Assembly (NCBI GenBank): GCA_038030265.1 | Contig: CM075939.1 | Coordinates: 27,881,253 to 27,945,252 of the forward strand | Source: Corythucha ciliata | Taxonomy: Eukaryota; Arthropoda; Insecta; Hemiptera; Tingidae | DNA: 64,000 nt | Direction of reading: 5' to 3' | In this document: in pieces, positions 55,376 through 64,000 of the stretch | Layout: each line of letters starts with the position of its first letter | Position numbering within the stretch: the stretch's first letter is position 1 | Notes under the pieces: generated by a model | Databases searched by the model: none | Told to the model about the DNA's origin: nothing | Seen by the model: only the letters and a program-made list of their open reading frames with translations | Made by a program: the position numbers and the translations under genes

Positions 55376-55690
55376 TTCTTTCCTACATGATGAGAAAACT
55401 CGATTTTGCTGCCTCCGTAGGGAGGGGAAAAAGGGACTTTTCCGGGCTAGCCCGGCAAAGTTTTCTCGGGCTAGCCCGGCAAAGTTTTCTCGGGCTAGCC
55501 CGGCAAAGTTTTCTCGGGCTAGCCTTGGAAAGTATGAATTTTCTTCAAAAATCCGCTTGGGGCGCTACTTTGTCTTGCGACTTTGTCCGGCTAGCCCGGA
55601 AAAGTCCCTCTTTCCCCTTCCTACGGAGGCAGTTAAATCGAGTTTTCCTACCATTCCGGAAAGAAAATAGTATGTGCACCTTGCCGGGAA
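55376..55690. repeat. GC-rich palindrome with 24-bp tandem units
   Basis: A 24-bp unit, CGGGCTAGCCCGGCAAAG plus TTTTCT, is repeated about three and a half times (55445-55534); each unit contains the palindrome GGGCTAGCCC. The outer parts (GAAAACTCGATT...GCCTCCGTAGG and CCTACGGAGGCAG...AATCGAGTTTTC) are inverted. The open frame across it is a by-product of the unit length being a multiple of three. Confidence 0.75.
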
Positions 55691-55879
55691 AGTGTTTCAC
55701 CGGTCCTCGACGATTCGCCCAGTCTCGCCTACGGCTCGGCTGGGCAACTTGTCTCGGCCCGGCAAACACACACTTTAGCGGCAGAAACTTGCCGCTATTC
55801 TGCCTTTCAGCTTTCTTTCCTGTGCTACTTAATGTATTATCTTTTTACAATTTTTATTATTTTTTCTACTCTTGTACGC

Positions 55880-57617
55880 AGGCTAACGAGAATTTTTTCC
55901 CTGATGTGCCGCTAAAAGTTGACAAAGAAGTTCAAACAGTCGAGAAATGTGAACTTCCCCATTCAACTAGACTACTTAAAAAGAAATTGAAAATTCTTAA
56001 TCAAAAAGTTCGTAGACAGAAGTCGAAGGTTATTTCCTTGGAGGGCTTATTGAAAGAAATGAAGAGCAATGGATTCGTCGATGAGAAAGCGTGTCATACC
56101 CTTTCGGAACAGTTCAATGGTACGGCTCAGGAAATTTTTAAAAATCAGCTTCGAAATTAGAAACGTTTACCGCGTGGCGTCCGATACTCTCATGGGTTGA
56201 AAAAATTCGCTTTAACTCTCCATTATTATTCTTCTAGAGCGTATACCACGGGGTATTTTTTTGAATCACTGTTATCTGTTAGGGTATTTTGGTGAATAAG
56301 CTCATTTGGGACTTGACTAAAACTTGGACGTTGTTTTCATCTGGGGCTTACAGCTTACTTTTCGTTATCGAATTTTTCCAGATCAATTTTGACTCTACCT
56401 CACCCGTCGTCAATAAAAGAGTGGACTTCGACAGTAAATGCCGAGCGAGGCTTCTTCAAAGAAGTTTTCGAACATTTACGGATTTTCACCAAAGAAGATC
56501 GGCATTGTACACTAGTCATTGATGTCATGGCTGCAAGGACTCAGCTTCTGTTTCATTCTCAAAAAGGCGAGGATGTTAGGTACTGTGATTATGGGCAGTG
56601 TGTGAGCGTCGAAGGCACCCAAACTCTGGCAACAGAGGCCTTGGTTTTCATGCTAGTCTCTATAAATGGGAAATGGAAGTGGCCGATTGGCTATACTTCC
56701 TTCAAAATGGTTCTCCTGCCAACGTGCAGGCTGAACTCATACGTACTGCCATACATTTGTCGAACTCATCAGGATTAAAAGTGTGGGCCGTCACTTGCGA
56801 CGGCTCTAGCACTTATTTCTCTTCGCTGCAGATTCTAGGGTGTAAAGCGTTTGTCCGTTTTCACACCATAAAACCAAGCTTTGTAGCAGAGAAAGGGGCC
56901 CAAAAAGTACATTGGATTCCTGATGCAGCCCACATGTTAAAGTAATTCGTTTGCTACGGAGGGGACTTTATTCCATGAGGATAAACCAATAAAGTGGCAT
57001 TATATCGTCGAGCTGCAGAAGTATCAAGAGCTTCTCCGATTTAAATTTGCGAATAAATTGTCCAAATCACACGTCCATTGGGAGAACAGCAAAATGAAGG
57101 TTAAGTTGGCAGGCCAAACCTTGAGCTCGTCTGTTGCTGCGCTCTCGAGTTTTTAATGGAGCAAGGAGTGCCACAGTTTTAGGGTTGCTCCGAAACTATT
57201 AAATTCATTCGGGCCGTTGATAGAATTTTCGATTTTTTAAATTCTCAAAGCCCTCATGGAAAGGGGTACAAGAAACCACTGTACTGCAATAACATTGAGT
57301 ACTTGGAAGGTTGCTTAGTGCCCTTAATACGCTGTTTATACGAGCTTAAGGACGCTAAAGGGAAACCATTTCATCAAGGCTCGAAGAGAAAATGTATAGT
57401 TGGCTTCGCTGTCGGGGCTCTTTCTGTGTTCGAAATAGCCAAAAGTTTGCTGTCTCCTGATGGGCCCTTCAAATATTTATTGACGTATAAGTTCTTCCAC
57501 GACCACATTGAGCTTCTCTTTTCCAAAATAAGGAGCCGCCAAGGACTTCACTACAACCCTAATGTTGTTCAATTTGCCGCAGCTATGAGAAGCGTCGTTA
57601 TAAAGAACATGATTTAG
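55880..57617 (+). pseudogene. P-element-type (THAP9-like) transposase, frameshifted
   Basis: A splice-acceptor-like TGTACGCAG precedes the first block. A coiled-coil segment contains LKKKLKILNQKVRRQKSK and ISLEGLLKEMKSNGFVDEKA (55970-56080), the leucine-zipper region after THAP. RNase H-like core blocks follow in order: LVIDVMAARTQLLFHS, ALVFMLVSINGKWKWPIGY, LKVWAVTCDGSSTYF and WIPDAAHMLK (56510-56945), then HVHWENSKMKVKLAGQTLSS in another frame (about 57075). The C-terminus reads TYKFFHDHIELLFSKIRSRQ and GLHYNPNVVQFAAAMRS (to 57617). These are hallmark P transposase motifs. At least four frameshifts and several stops inactivate it, and no THAP domain was found upstream. Confidence 0.9.
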
Positions 57618-58590
57618 TCCAGTCAAGGAACATGTTCTAGACTGCAATAATTCATAAAGAATTTTTTTCTTCGGGAATGTGTTCGGAGGTGTCCAGGGGT
57701 CACCTCAACAAAAGTCCCCGAGTTTTCGCGTGGAGCGTGACTCTGGAGAGGGCGAAATGTGCGACCATTTTCGGGTTTTCACCAATATCTATTAAACTAC
57801 TAGCGTTAGCGCCTAGACGCCGAAATGCAAAAATAACGTTCGCATAATTTCTGATAAATTCGCCTCTATTCATTTTTTTCATTTGCGTAGCGGTTACCGA
57901 TATATGCTCCGTGGAATTTGGGAGAAAAACTGTTGCGTGACAAAGGTATGAAAACCGGTGGGACTAGAGGGAGAAAAGATTGCATTCGATTTTGGCCTCG
58001 GTTGATGTTTTCTTCATGTTAAAACGTTATATTTCACGCAATATCCTCGGTATCACCCTTGAACCGTCTGTCGCCTTTCAAACATAAAAAAATGATATGC
58101 ATTTTTCAAACGCCGCGCCGCTCCTTCCGGTTGACTGCGTCTAAAAAGGTCGCCAGACATTGTGATTACTCGTCAAGGTGTCTACTTTAGTAATCTATGC
58201 TCAAAATTTGGGGTAGCTGAGGGACAATTTTGAGAAAAGTTGCGTAGACTACGAAAAAACGAAGCATTTGGATTTTATTTCCGATGATCAAAGGTAAAAA
58301 AAAACTTATATTCTCGATTAAATTACACTTGAAACAACAATTTTCCTTTCGTACTTTTTACACTTCGCAATTTTCATTACCAACAAGCTGCCGTCGTTCA
58401 CGAGAGTGTGAGCCAAAGCCAACCAATCAGCGGCGGTCTCCCCCCGCAGTGTGGCCAGAAAGTCCTTTCGTCGGGTGACGTCACGTATTCGTAGCGGGTC
58501 GTTCACATCCTCCCACCTTTAAGTCAGGGACTTAAAATCAAATCAAACAAAATCGTCAAGGAATAAAATTGGATCACAAGTCCAATTTTG
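57618..58590. other. Unannotated DNA between P-like and BEL remnants
   Basis: 57618-57640 carries a 14-bp match to the 48.58 kb foldback terminus, and 57681-57720 resembles the end of the 53.6-54.5 kb foldback. The rest holds nothing recognised. Confidence 0.35.
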
Positions 58591-58598
58591 CCGGCGTG

Positions 58599-59390
58599 TT
58601 AATCACTCGTCCGCAACGAGAACACCGTGCCGGTAGAACCTTCTCGAACACTGTCCCGTCCGCTGTCCTCCACGTCCTCGAGTCCCCCATCGGGGCGTGT
58701 GGTCTCAGTTTCCTGCGGCGCTTCCGGCAATCGATCATCCTTAGCAAACTCTTCCTCGTAGCCTCGAATCTCCAGGGGGAAAACCCGCTGAATGGGGCGG
58801 GTCAAAAACCCAGCCTCCGTCCGCAGCTCCACAATCCTCGCCGTGCCGTCTCTACCTGGGAACTATTTTGTAATTCTCGCTAGAGGCCACTCGAATCTTT
58901 TGGCGTCCCTCTCGATCAAGACCAAGTCTCCGACCTCGAGCTTGGTCACTGAGTTTCCCTCGGTTCGGCCGGATGGTCGCAGAAACCCTAAGTATTCACT
59001 GCGGAATCGCTCCCACAACTGTTCTCGCAAGAGTCGCCTATAGGCCACCCGTTTCTTTAATGCGTCTTCATTGTTAATAGCATCGACCTCTGGAATAACA
59101 TAGTTTCTTCCATCTCGCAGAAACGAATTCGGCGTTATCGGCTTCAAATCGCCCGGATTATCTGACAAACGTGCCAGAGGTCTGTTGTTGATCATAACTT
59201 CGACCTCACACAACAAAGTCAAAAACTCCTCTCGATCGAGGCAGGCGCGGCCCAAACACCTTCGCATTACCTCTTTAACGGACCGGACCATTCGTTCCCA
59301 AAATCCCCCCCCCCACCAAGGGGCGGAGGAGGGAGAAAATCTCCACTCGATTGGATCGGCCAAACCCTAATATTGACGCTTTTTAGCAAG
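58599..59390 (-). pseudogene. BEL/Pao retrotransposon integrase C-terminus
   Basis: The minus strand reads IEWRFSPSSAPWWGGGFWER, VRSVKEVMRRCLGRA, LCEVEVMINNRPL, DNPGDLKPITPNSFL, then YRRLLREQLWERFRSEYL and VGDLVLIERD...WPLARITK. After one in-frame stop (near 58860) it continues PGRDGTARIVELRTEAGF and LTRPIQRVFPLEI. W-x-F-x-P-P-x-x-P-W-x-GG-FWE plus the DUF5641-like tail ending in RP-QR-x-x-PLE is characteristic of BEL/Pao pol. The copy starts at about 59390, where a MITE end lies, and no LTR was identified. Confidence 0.88.
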
Positions 59391-59426
59391 TAATTTTCAT
59401 GTTTGTATAATAAAACTACAGGGTGT

Positions 59427-60250
59427 TGCAGGAGGGAACGGCAATACTTGCACACGTTGTAGTACTAAGGCCCGATTTCACCAACTTCTTAAACCAAGAT
59501 CAACAATTAATCGCGATTACAAAGTGAACGCTTCCACCAGAATTCATATGGGTCGCTATTGGCAACTAATCACGATCAACTTTAAGCGAGATCAATTTTG
59601 TTGGTGAAAATGGGCCTAAGTACGACGAGACAAAATTTCTATATGGACATAGGGTCGCAAACGCTTCGTTTCAGAGTTTTTCGTACTTTTTAAGCCAAAC
59701 TTCCACTTTCCTGCAAGAATCGTTCCTGATGGGTTAACCTTTCATAATGGAACAATGTGAGTGGCATTTCTGTAAAGAGCTCAAAATTTGGCTTTGGTAA
59801 ATTACAATCAAAACGCAAAAATCGTGTTTAGGTATGTTTAATTATTACTTGAAAAAGCGAAGAAGAGCGATATTTGATTTTAGTGTATATTTCAGCTAAA
59901 TTCTGAATGGGTAGAGCATCGACCAACCATAGGAAAAACATGCCCATTTTGTAAACTCACAATTGGTTTAAACGAAATTGAAATCGGTGGGGTTTCCCCT
60001 GAGATATCATACCAAACGTTTTTCACTGGTTTCCCAAATATTTGGTATGTTATCTCAGTGAAAACCCAACCGATTTCAATTTTGTTTAAACAAACTGAAA
60101 GCTTACAAAATGGGCATGTTATCCTATGGTTGGTCGATGCTGAACCCATTAAGAATTTAGTTAAAATATCCCCTTAAAGATACACGAAAATTAAATATCG
60201 CTCTTTTTCGCTTTTCAAGTAATAATTAAACAGACCTAAAGACGACTTTA
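59427..60250. mobile_element. ACAGGGTGTTG-ended repeat containing a foldback core
   Basis: ACAGGGTGTTGCAGGAGGGA begins a segment with GTTGTAGTACTAAG and ATAGGGTCGCAAACGCTT, shared with the 8.5-9.8 kb foldback. Within it, 59826-60247 is a palindrome (TTTAGGTATGTTTAATTATT against AATAATTAAACAGACCTAAA, and CCAACCATAGGAAAAACATG against CATGTTATCCTATGGTTGG) with its apex near 60025. No coding content. Confidence 0.65.
59466..59619. mobile_element. PIF/Harbinger-type MITE with TAA duplication
   Basis: GGCCCGATTTCACCAAC (59469) and GTTGGTGAAAATGGGCC (to 59616) are inverted and flanked by TAA. It interrupts the GTAGTACTAAGTA sequence that is intact at 8507-8525, which confirms the insertion and its 3-bp duplication. 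Confidence 0.8.
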
Positions 60251-60499
60251 TGCGTCTATGGTTGGTACGGAGATTTATTTTCCGATAATTGTCATCCGGA
60301 CCACCCGTCCACTGGTGGCCCAAAGCCAAAAATTGCAGAAAACGTGCAATAATTATCCAACCTCCGTGAACTTGAAAAATTTCAAGAAAAAGTAGTCGCC
60401 GGAATTGGACAACAGTAAGCGTTATTGGACGATTCAATGCAATTATTGCTTCAAGAAAAGAGGGAGTTCTCTAGGGGGGGGGGGGATTTCACCGAACGG

Positions 60500-60720
60500 G
60501 GAGTTTATTGCTGGGCAATTTTTCGGCTACTGCTACAATTTGCTTTCGTGTAATAATTGCCTTAAAAAATTGCCCGTGTGAATGGGACACACGAGCGATA
60601 AGTGTCGCGCAACACTTATCGCCGCGACCATTTATTTTTCGATGCACACGAGCGATAAATGTCGCAGTGACCGGCGATATTTACCGCTGCGACAGTTTCA
60701 AAATTATGTTTACGTAGCAA
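60500..60720. repeat. Nested GC-rich hairpins
   Basis: GCGATAAGTGTCGCGC faces GCGCAACACTTATCGC, and GCGATAAATGTCGCAGTG faces CGATATTTACCGCTGCGAC. A G-run precedes at 60473-60484. Probably MITE remnants. Confidence 0.5.
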
Positions 60721-60733
60721 CGGCGCGTACACC

Positions 60734-61000
60734 CTGTACTGAGGCACTATAAAACCCGAGTACTGCAACACGCAAACCGGCGCCATACTTGGTCCCTCAT
60801 ATGATTATAATTATCACACGATCTCATTGACAAGTAGGATATTTTTATTTATTTCCACCGCGTTCCGCGTTTGTTTGCTGTTACGATGACAATTTTTTCA
60901 TTCATGATATTTTGTTTACCCTAACGACTGAGGGACCAAATATGGCGCTGAAATCCGTCTTGCAGTACCTGTGTTTTAAAGGTTCTCTACCTATACTAAC
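60734..61000. mobile_element. AGAGAACC-family MITE (copy III)
   Basis: From GGCACTATAAAACCCGAG to GTTTTAAAGGTTCTCT this is the reversed counterpart of copy II at 16147-16390, including GGCGCCATACTTGGTCCCTC and GAGGGACCAAATATGGCGC. The flanks ACCCTGTACTGA and ACCTATACTAAC are only imperfectly alike, so any duplication has decayed. Confidence 0.75.
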
Positions 61001-61004
61001 GATA

Positions 61005-61125
61005 TACATATAAAAGAACTTGATTGCTCATCAATGCTGATAAAGAATAATTATCAGTCAAGTTCCCAAGTTGCCATAAGAAGAGGGTGATTGTTTACCA
61101 GGGGACGAGCCGGACGACCACCCAC
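61005..61125. repeat. Half-copy of the 51.56 kb MITE
   Basis: ACGATATACATATAAAAGAAC, TTGATTGCTCATCAATGCTG, GATAAAGAATAATTATCAGTC and GATTGTTTACCAGGGGACGA correspond in order to the reverse complement of 51600-51800. Confidence 0.6.
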
Positions 61126-61299
61126 TTTCAACTTGCCAACGTAAATTAGCGTTATTTTATCTGACCGCTTGGAACCCGTATGTCTGACCCGTTGGAAATA
61201 ACTAATTATTGCTGGACTAACCTCATTCAATTGTTCCTCTTTGCGAGTTATTTTTCAGTTTTGGGTTCGTTTATTGCCTATACCTCTTCGTGAAATGGT

Positions 61300-61745
61300 G
61301 AAAACTGGTAACTATTGCACGTCATTGGAAAGCTTACATAATAAGGAAGTTTTCCTTATGAATGCAAAGCATTTTTCTCCTTTGACGAAATGGTGAAAAT
61401 CGCTTATGAAAATTTGGTATAAATGCAAATAACAAAGTTTCCTTCGGATATTCTAATGCCCTAGCGGCTAGGGCCTTGGTGTAATTTTATTGAGTTGAGG
61501 ACCAGTAATGAAGGAAATTTTATGCTCTTTTCAATGAGTTACATACCTCTAGCACCTGTTAATGAGTTTTTACGAGTCACTTATCGTAAAAAAACAGATG
61601 GTAATAAAAAAAAACGCGAAATTGGTGATATTATCTCGAAAAACCAAGAGGAATTCCAAAAAATCTCAAATAGTAATTTCGATCACAAATGAGGTGTAAT
61701 ATCACCATACTTTCTCTGTCGAGGTAATTTATGAACACCCTGTAG
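61300..61745. repeat. ACACCCTGTA-ended repeat
   Basis: The right end GAACACCCTGTAGTATA matches the CAGGGTGTTC end at 18.41 kb. Internal TTGGAAAGCTTAC and CTTTTCAATGAGTTACAT resemble 18.6 kb. The left end is unclear. Confidence 0.45.
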
Positions 61746-62114
61746 TATAATATATCTTTGTATCACAAAATTGAATAAGTTTTACGTTTCGAAGTGCGTA
61801 GAATCCAAATCTGCAATAAATAAAAAAAAAGGTCCGTCCGCCGTCCTGGCTTTTATTCACTTGTAGGACCGATAGAAAAATCTCAAATTTCGTACAAAGG
61901 CTCCACTCAGTACCTAGTTGTTGATCCTAACTTCTCGTCAACTCCAAAGGGGTGGGAAGTGGGCGTTAAAGTGTTCAAAATGCCGCTAGATTTAGCCCTT
62001 TGCTACGATCCCAAAATGATTGGGATCCCCCTTTGCTTGGTCCCAAAATCGACTCAGATAATCACCAATTATGCTGACCAAGAGTTCGTAGGCCGGAGGT
62101 GCGACGACGGTTTC

Positions 62115-63592
62115 ATACAGAAAAAAAAAAAGGAGAGACGTTCACGTCGCGTAAAGATTACTTTATTACGGGACCGGTTTCAGCTGCTGCCAGCCATCTT
62201 CAACCTTATAAGAAAGAACACTTTACCTCACAAACCTGTCAGTTGATAAAACAAATCACAAACAAAACCCCCCTCAAACTTACCATTATAAACATAAAGC
62301 AATAAATAATTAGCTAAAAGCCATACCCCTTCAAAAAGCAAAGGCAAGGCTTCCGGAACCGTGAATCAAGAACAAATAAATGACAAACAGGAAGTGGGAC
62401 CCATTTCGCCCGCCACCGGCGTTCCCCCGTCACGTCATCCCTTCCCTCTGGTCCCTCACTGGAACGGGAAAGAGGCGAGCGCACTCGGAGAGGCAGGGTG
62501 AGAGTTCGAAATCCGTGATTCTATTAATCACATGCTCGCCTCGAGCTTGATGATGCCTCACAATCTCGAAAATCTCAAGCCAAGACATTAAAGGGCCTTT
62601 TGGTACTCCATGCAGAAGAGACACTTCCCAGTCTTCGGCAGTGTGGCCCGTGGTTCGCAAATGGACGCTTAACTCCGAATTTCCCCTTGCGTGTTCCACA
62701 GCCCTGGTGCTTAACCGACGTCCCGTTTGCCCGATGTAGAATTTGCCGCAGGAGCACTCTATTTTGTACACTCCGGATCTTTCAGTGAGTGCCTTCCTAT
62801 CTTTCGTATGGGAGATGAGCTCCCGTAAGTTACCCACGGGACGATAAATGACCCGGACGCTAGCTTCCCGGAGAACCCTGGCGGTTTTACTCATGCCCGC
62901 ACCGAGGTACGGAAGAACCACGTACGATACGGGATCGTCTAAATTCCCTTGTGGAGGTGGAGGAGAGACGTAACACCTCGCTACTGCCAGCCTTCTCTGC
63001 CGCTTTCTGAGGAGGGCGTCGACCGTTAGAGCGGTGTAGCCGTTACGTTGAGCCATGTATTTAATAGTGGCGAGCTCGTTTCGGAGTCCCCGGGTGGAGA
63101 GTGGATATTTCAACGCCCTGTCAAGAAACCAAATTAAGCCTCCCATCTTTTGTGAGAACGGATGTCTGGAATCACTCGGCACTAAAGCATGTGATTAATA
63201 GAATCACGGATTTCGAACTCTCACCCTGCCTCTCCGAGTGCGCTCGCCTCTTTCCCGTTCCAGTGAGGGACCAGAGGGAAGGGATGACGTGACGGGGGAA
63301 CGCCGGTGGCGGGCGAAATGGGTCCCACTTCCTGTTTGTCATTTATTTGTTCTTGATTCACGGTTCCGGAAGCCTTGCCTTTGCTTTTTGAAGGGGTATG
63401 GCTTTTAGCTAATTATTTATTGCTTTATGTTTATAATGGTAAGTTTGAGGGGGGTTTTGTTTGTGATTTGTTTTATCAACTGACAGGTTTGTGAGGTAAA
63501 GTGTTCTTTCTTATAAGGTTGAAGATGGCTGGCAGCAGCTGAAACCGGTCCCGTAATAAAGTAATCTTTACGCGACGTGAACGTCTCTCCTT
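62115..63592. mobile_element. Inverted Penelope-like element dimer
   Basis: A minus-strand copy (62115-63182) carries coding sequence then a 3' UTR. A plus-strand fragment (63186-63592) repeats the last 34 codons and the whole 3' UTR in opposite orientation, almost without mismatch (for example GGGAACGCCGGTGGCGGGCG, TTCACGGTTCCGGAAGCC). Both copies end at CGTGAACGTCTCTCC followed by a T-run. Head-to-head inverted copies of this sort are typical of PLE insertions. Confidence 0.85.
62430..63182 (-). CDS. Penelope-like element: RT end plus GIY-YIG endonuclease
   Basis: The 250-codon frame begins within the RT thumb region (SQKMGGLIWFLDRALKYPLS, TIKYMAQRNGY). It then has a linker with LPYLGAGMSKTARVLR, and a GIY-YIG domain: GVY at residues 137-139, the PLE-specific C-S-C insert (IECSCGKFYIGQTGR, 141-155) and YIG at 149-151, then RAVEHAR, TGHTAEDW and LEIFE with the likely catalytic glutamate. 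GIY-YIG nicks the target DNA for PLE integration. A full PLE protein is about 800 residues, so the 5' two thirds are missing. The surviving frame is uninterrupted, suggesting recent insertion; activity is unlikely without RT. Confidence 0.9.
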   Translation of the reverse strand: MPSDSRHPFSQKMGGLIWFLDRALKYPLSTRGLRNELATIKYMAQRNGYTALTVDALLRKRQRRLAVARCYVSPPPPQGNLDDPVSYVVLPYLGAGMSKTARVLREASVRVIYRPVGNLRELISHTKDRKALTERSGVYKIECSCGKFYIGQTGRRLSTRAVEHARGNSELSVHLRTTGHTAEDWEVSLLHGVPKGPLMSWLEIFEIVRHHQARGEHVINRITDFELSPCLSECARLFPVPVRDQREGMT

Positions 63593-63599
63593 TTTTTTT

Positions 63600-64000
63600 T
63601 CTGAATCACCAATTAATTATCTTTCTTCTGAGACCACGATGAACGAAATCGGTTGAGTTTGAGAGCGTGCTTTTGGATTCAGTTATTTTATTAACTGAAA
63701 TTTGAAACTGAAATTAGGGCAACCAAATTTGGTCTAAAAATCAATAGCGTGAATAGACGAGTTCGTGATCCAGATGAATCGGTCCACGGGAACGGTGTGA
63801 AAGAGGGGTTTTAATTAGTTGAAAATTCGCTACCGCACGGCTGTTGCTGCAATTGCCCCCAAAATTGACTCGAGTAATGAAAAATGAACGCGCTTTCGTA
63901 TGAGACCCTAGTGAACCAAATCCGTTGATATGGCAGGGGAGTTCTCGGCGGAGGGGAGCTATTAAATTAACGCTATGCCTTACTGGACCACCCAATTACC
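63600..64000. other. Unannotated DNA at the right edge
   Basis: No motif-bearing frame, RNA gene or terminal repeat was recognised. Confidence 0.4.

Noticed and set aside
55321..55870. N-terminal THAP domain in the long frame before the P transposase coiled coil
   Set aside because: The frame here is produced by the 24-bp tandem array and flanking repeats. No C2CH THAP residues (Cys-x2-4-Cys...Cys-x2-His, AVPTIF box) are present.

Overview
This is animal nuclear DNA. It is AT-rich, intron-bearing and crowded with transposable elements. There is no operon, Shine-Dalgarno context or other prokaryotic architecture. Two host genes are recognisable: a neuropeptide F/Y-type G protein-coupled receptor on the plus strand and core 1 beta-1,3-galactosyltransferase (C1GALT1) on the minus strand. 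The receptor class, the very short C1GALT1 introns (37-84 bp) and the element mix (Penelope, BEL/Pao, Ty3/gypsy, P-like, FLYWCH-MULE, PIF/Harbinger and Tc1-like MITEs) fit an arthropod, but the species cannot be named from sequence alone.

Layout. 1-12.2 kb is repeats: a Penelope reverse-transcriptase scrap, a decayed gypsy element with one LTR (5.2-8.4 kb) and long foldbacks (8.5-10.2 kb). At 12.3-12.7 kb two receptor exons encode TM4, ECL2 and TM5. A 16-kb intron follows, filled with foldbacks, MITEs, a tRNA-bearing element at 23 kb and LINE fragments. The TM6 exon is at 28.7 kb. More repeats follow, including a 1.1-kb foldback at 31.2-32.3 kb, then a likely C-terminal receptor exon at 32.9 kb and a poly(A) signal at 33.95 kb. 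C1GALT1 lies tail-to-tail at 34.4-35.8 kb with seven phase-consistent exons; its N-terminus was not found.

36-64 kb holds no recognised host gene. It contains a complete MULE deletion derivative with target duplication (36.7-38.1 kb), a compound tRNA-bearing element (39.8-40.6 kb), a composite minisatellite (43.3-44.3 kb), a P-like MITE (44.7 kb), several foldbacks (47.6-49.4 kb), a 688-bp near-perfect palindrome with a tRNA-like apex (52.85-53.54 kb), a frameshifted P-element transposase (55.9-57.6 kb), a BEL/Pao integrase tail (58.6-59.4 kb) and an inverted Penelope dimer with a GIY-YIG domain (62.1-63.6 kb).

The most unusual signal is a family of palindromic elements built around tRNA-like sequences. 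At three intact sites and one decayed site a tRNA-like body is followed at once by a T-run and a CTCGRAACTC box, then by arms that fold back on a matching copy on the other side. One copy has an exact 13-bp flanking direct repeat. A different MITE family in the window also shows direct repeats of up to 13 bp. Host-gene calls are firm. Element family names rest on motif recognition and terminal structure, and no database search was possible.
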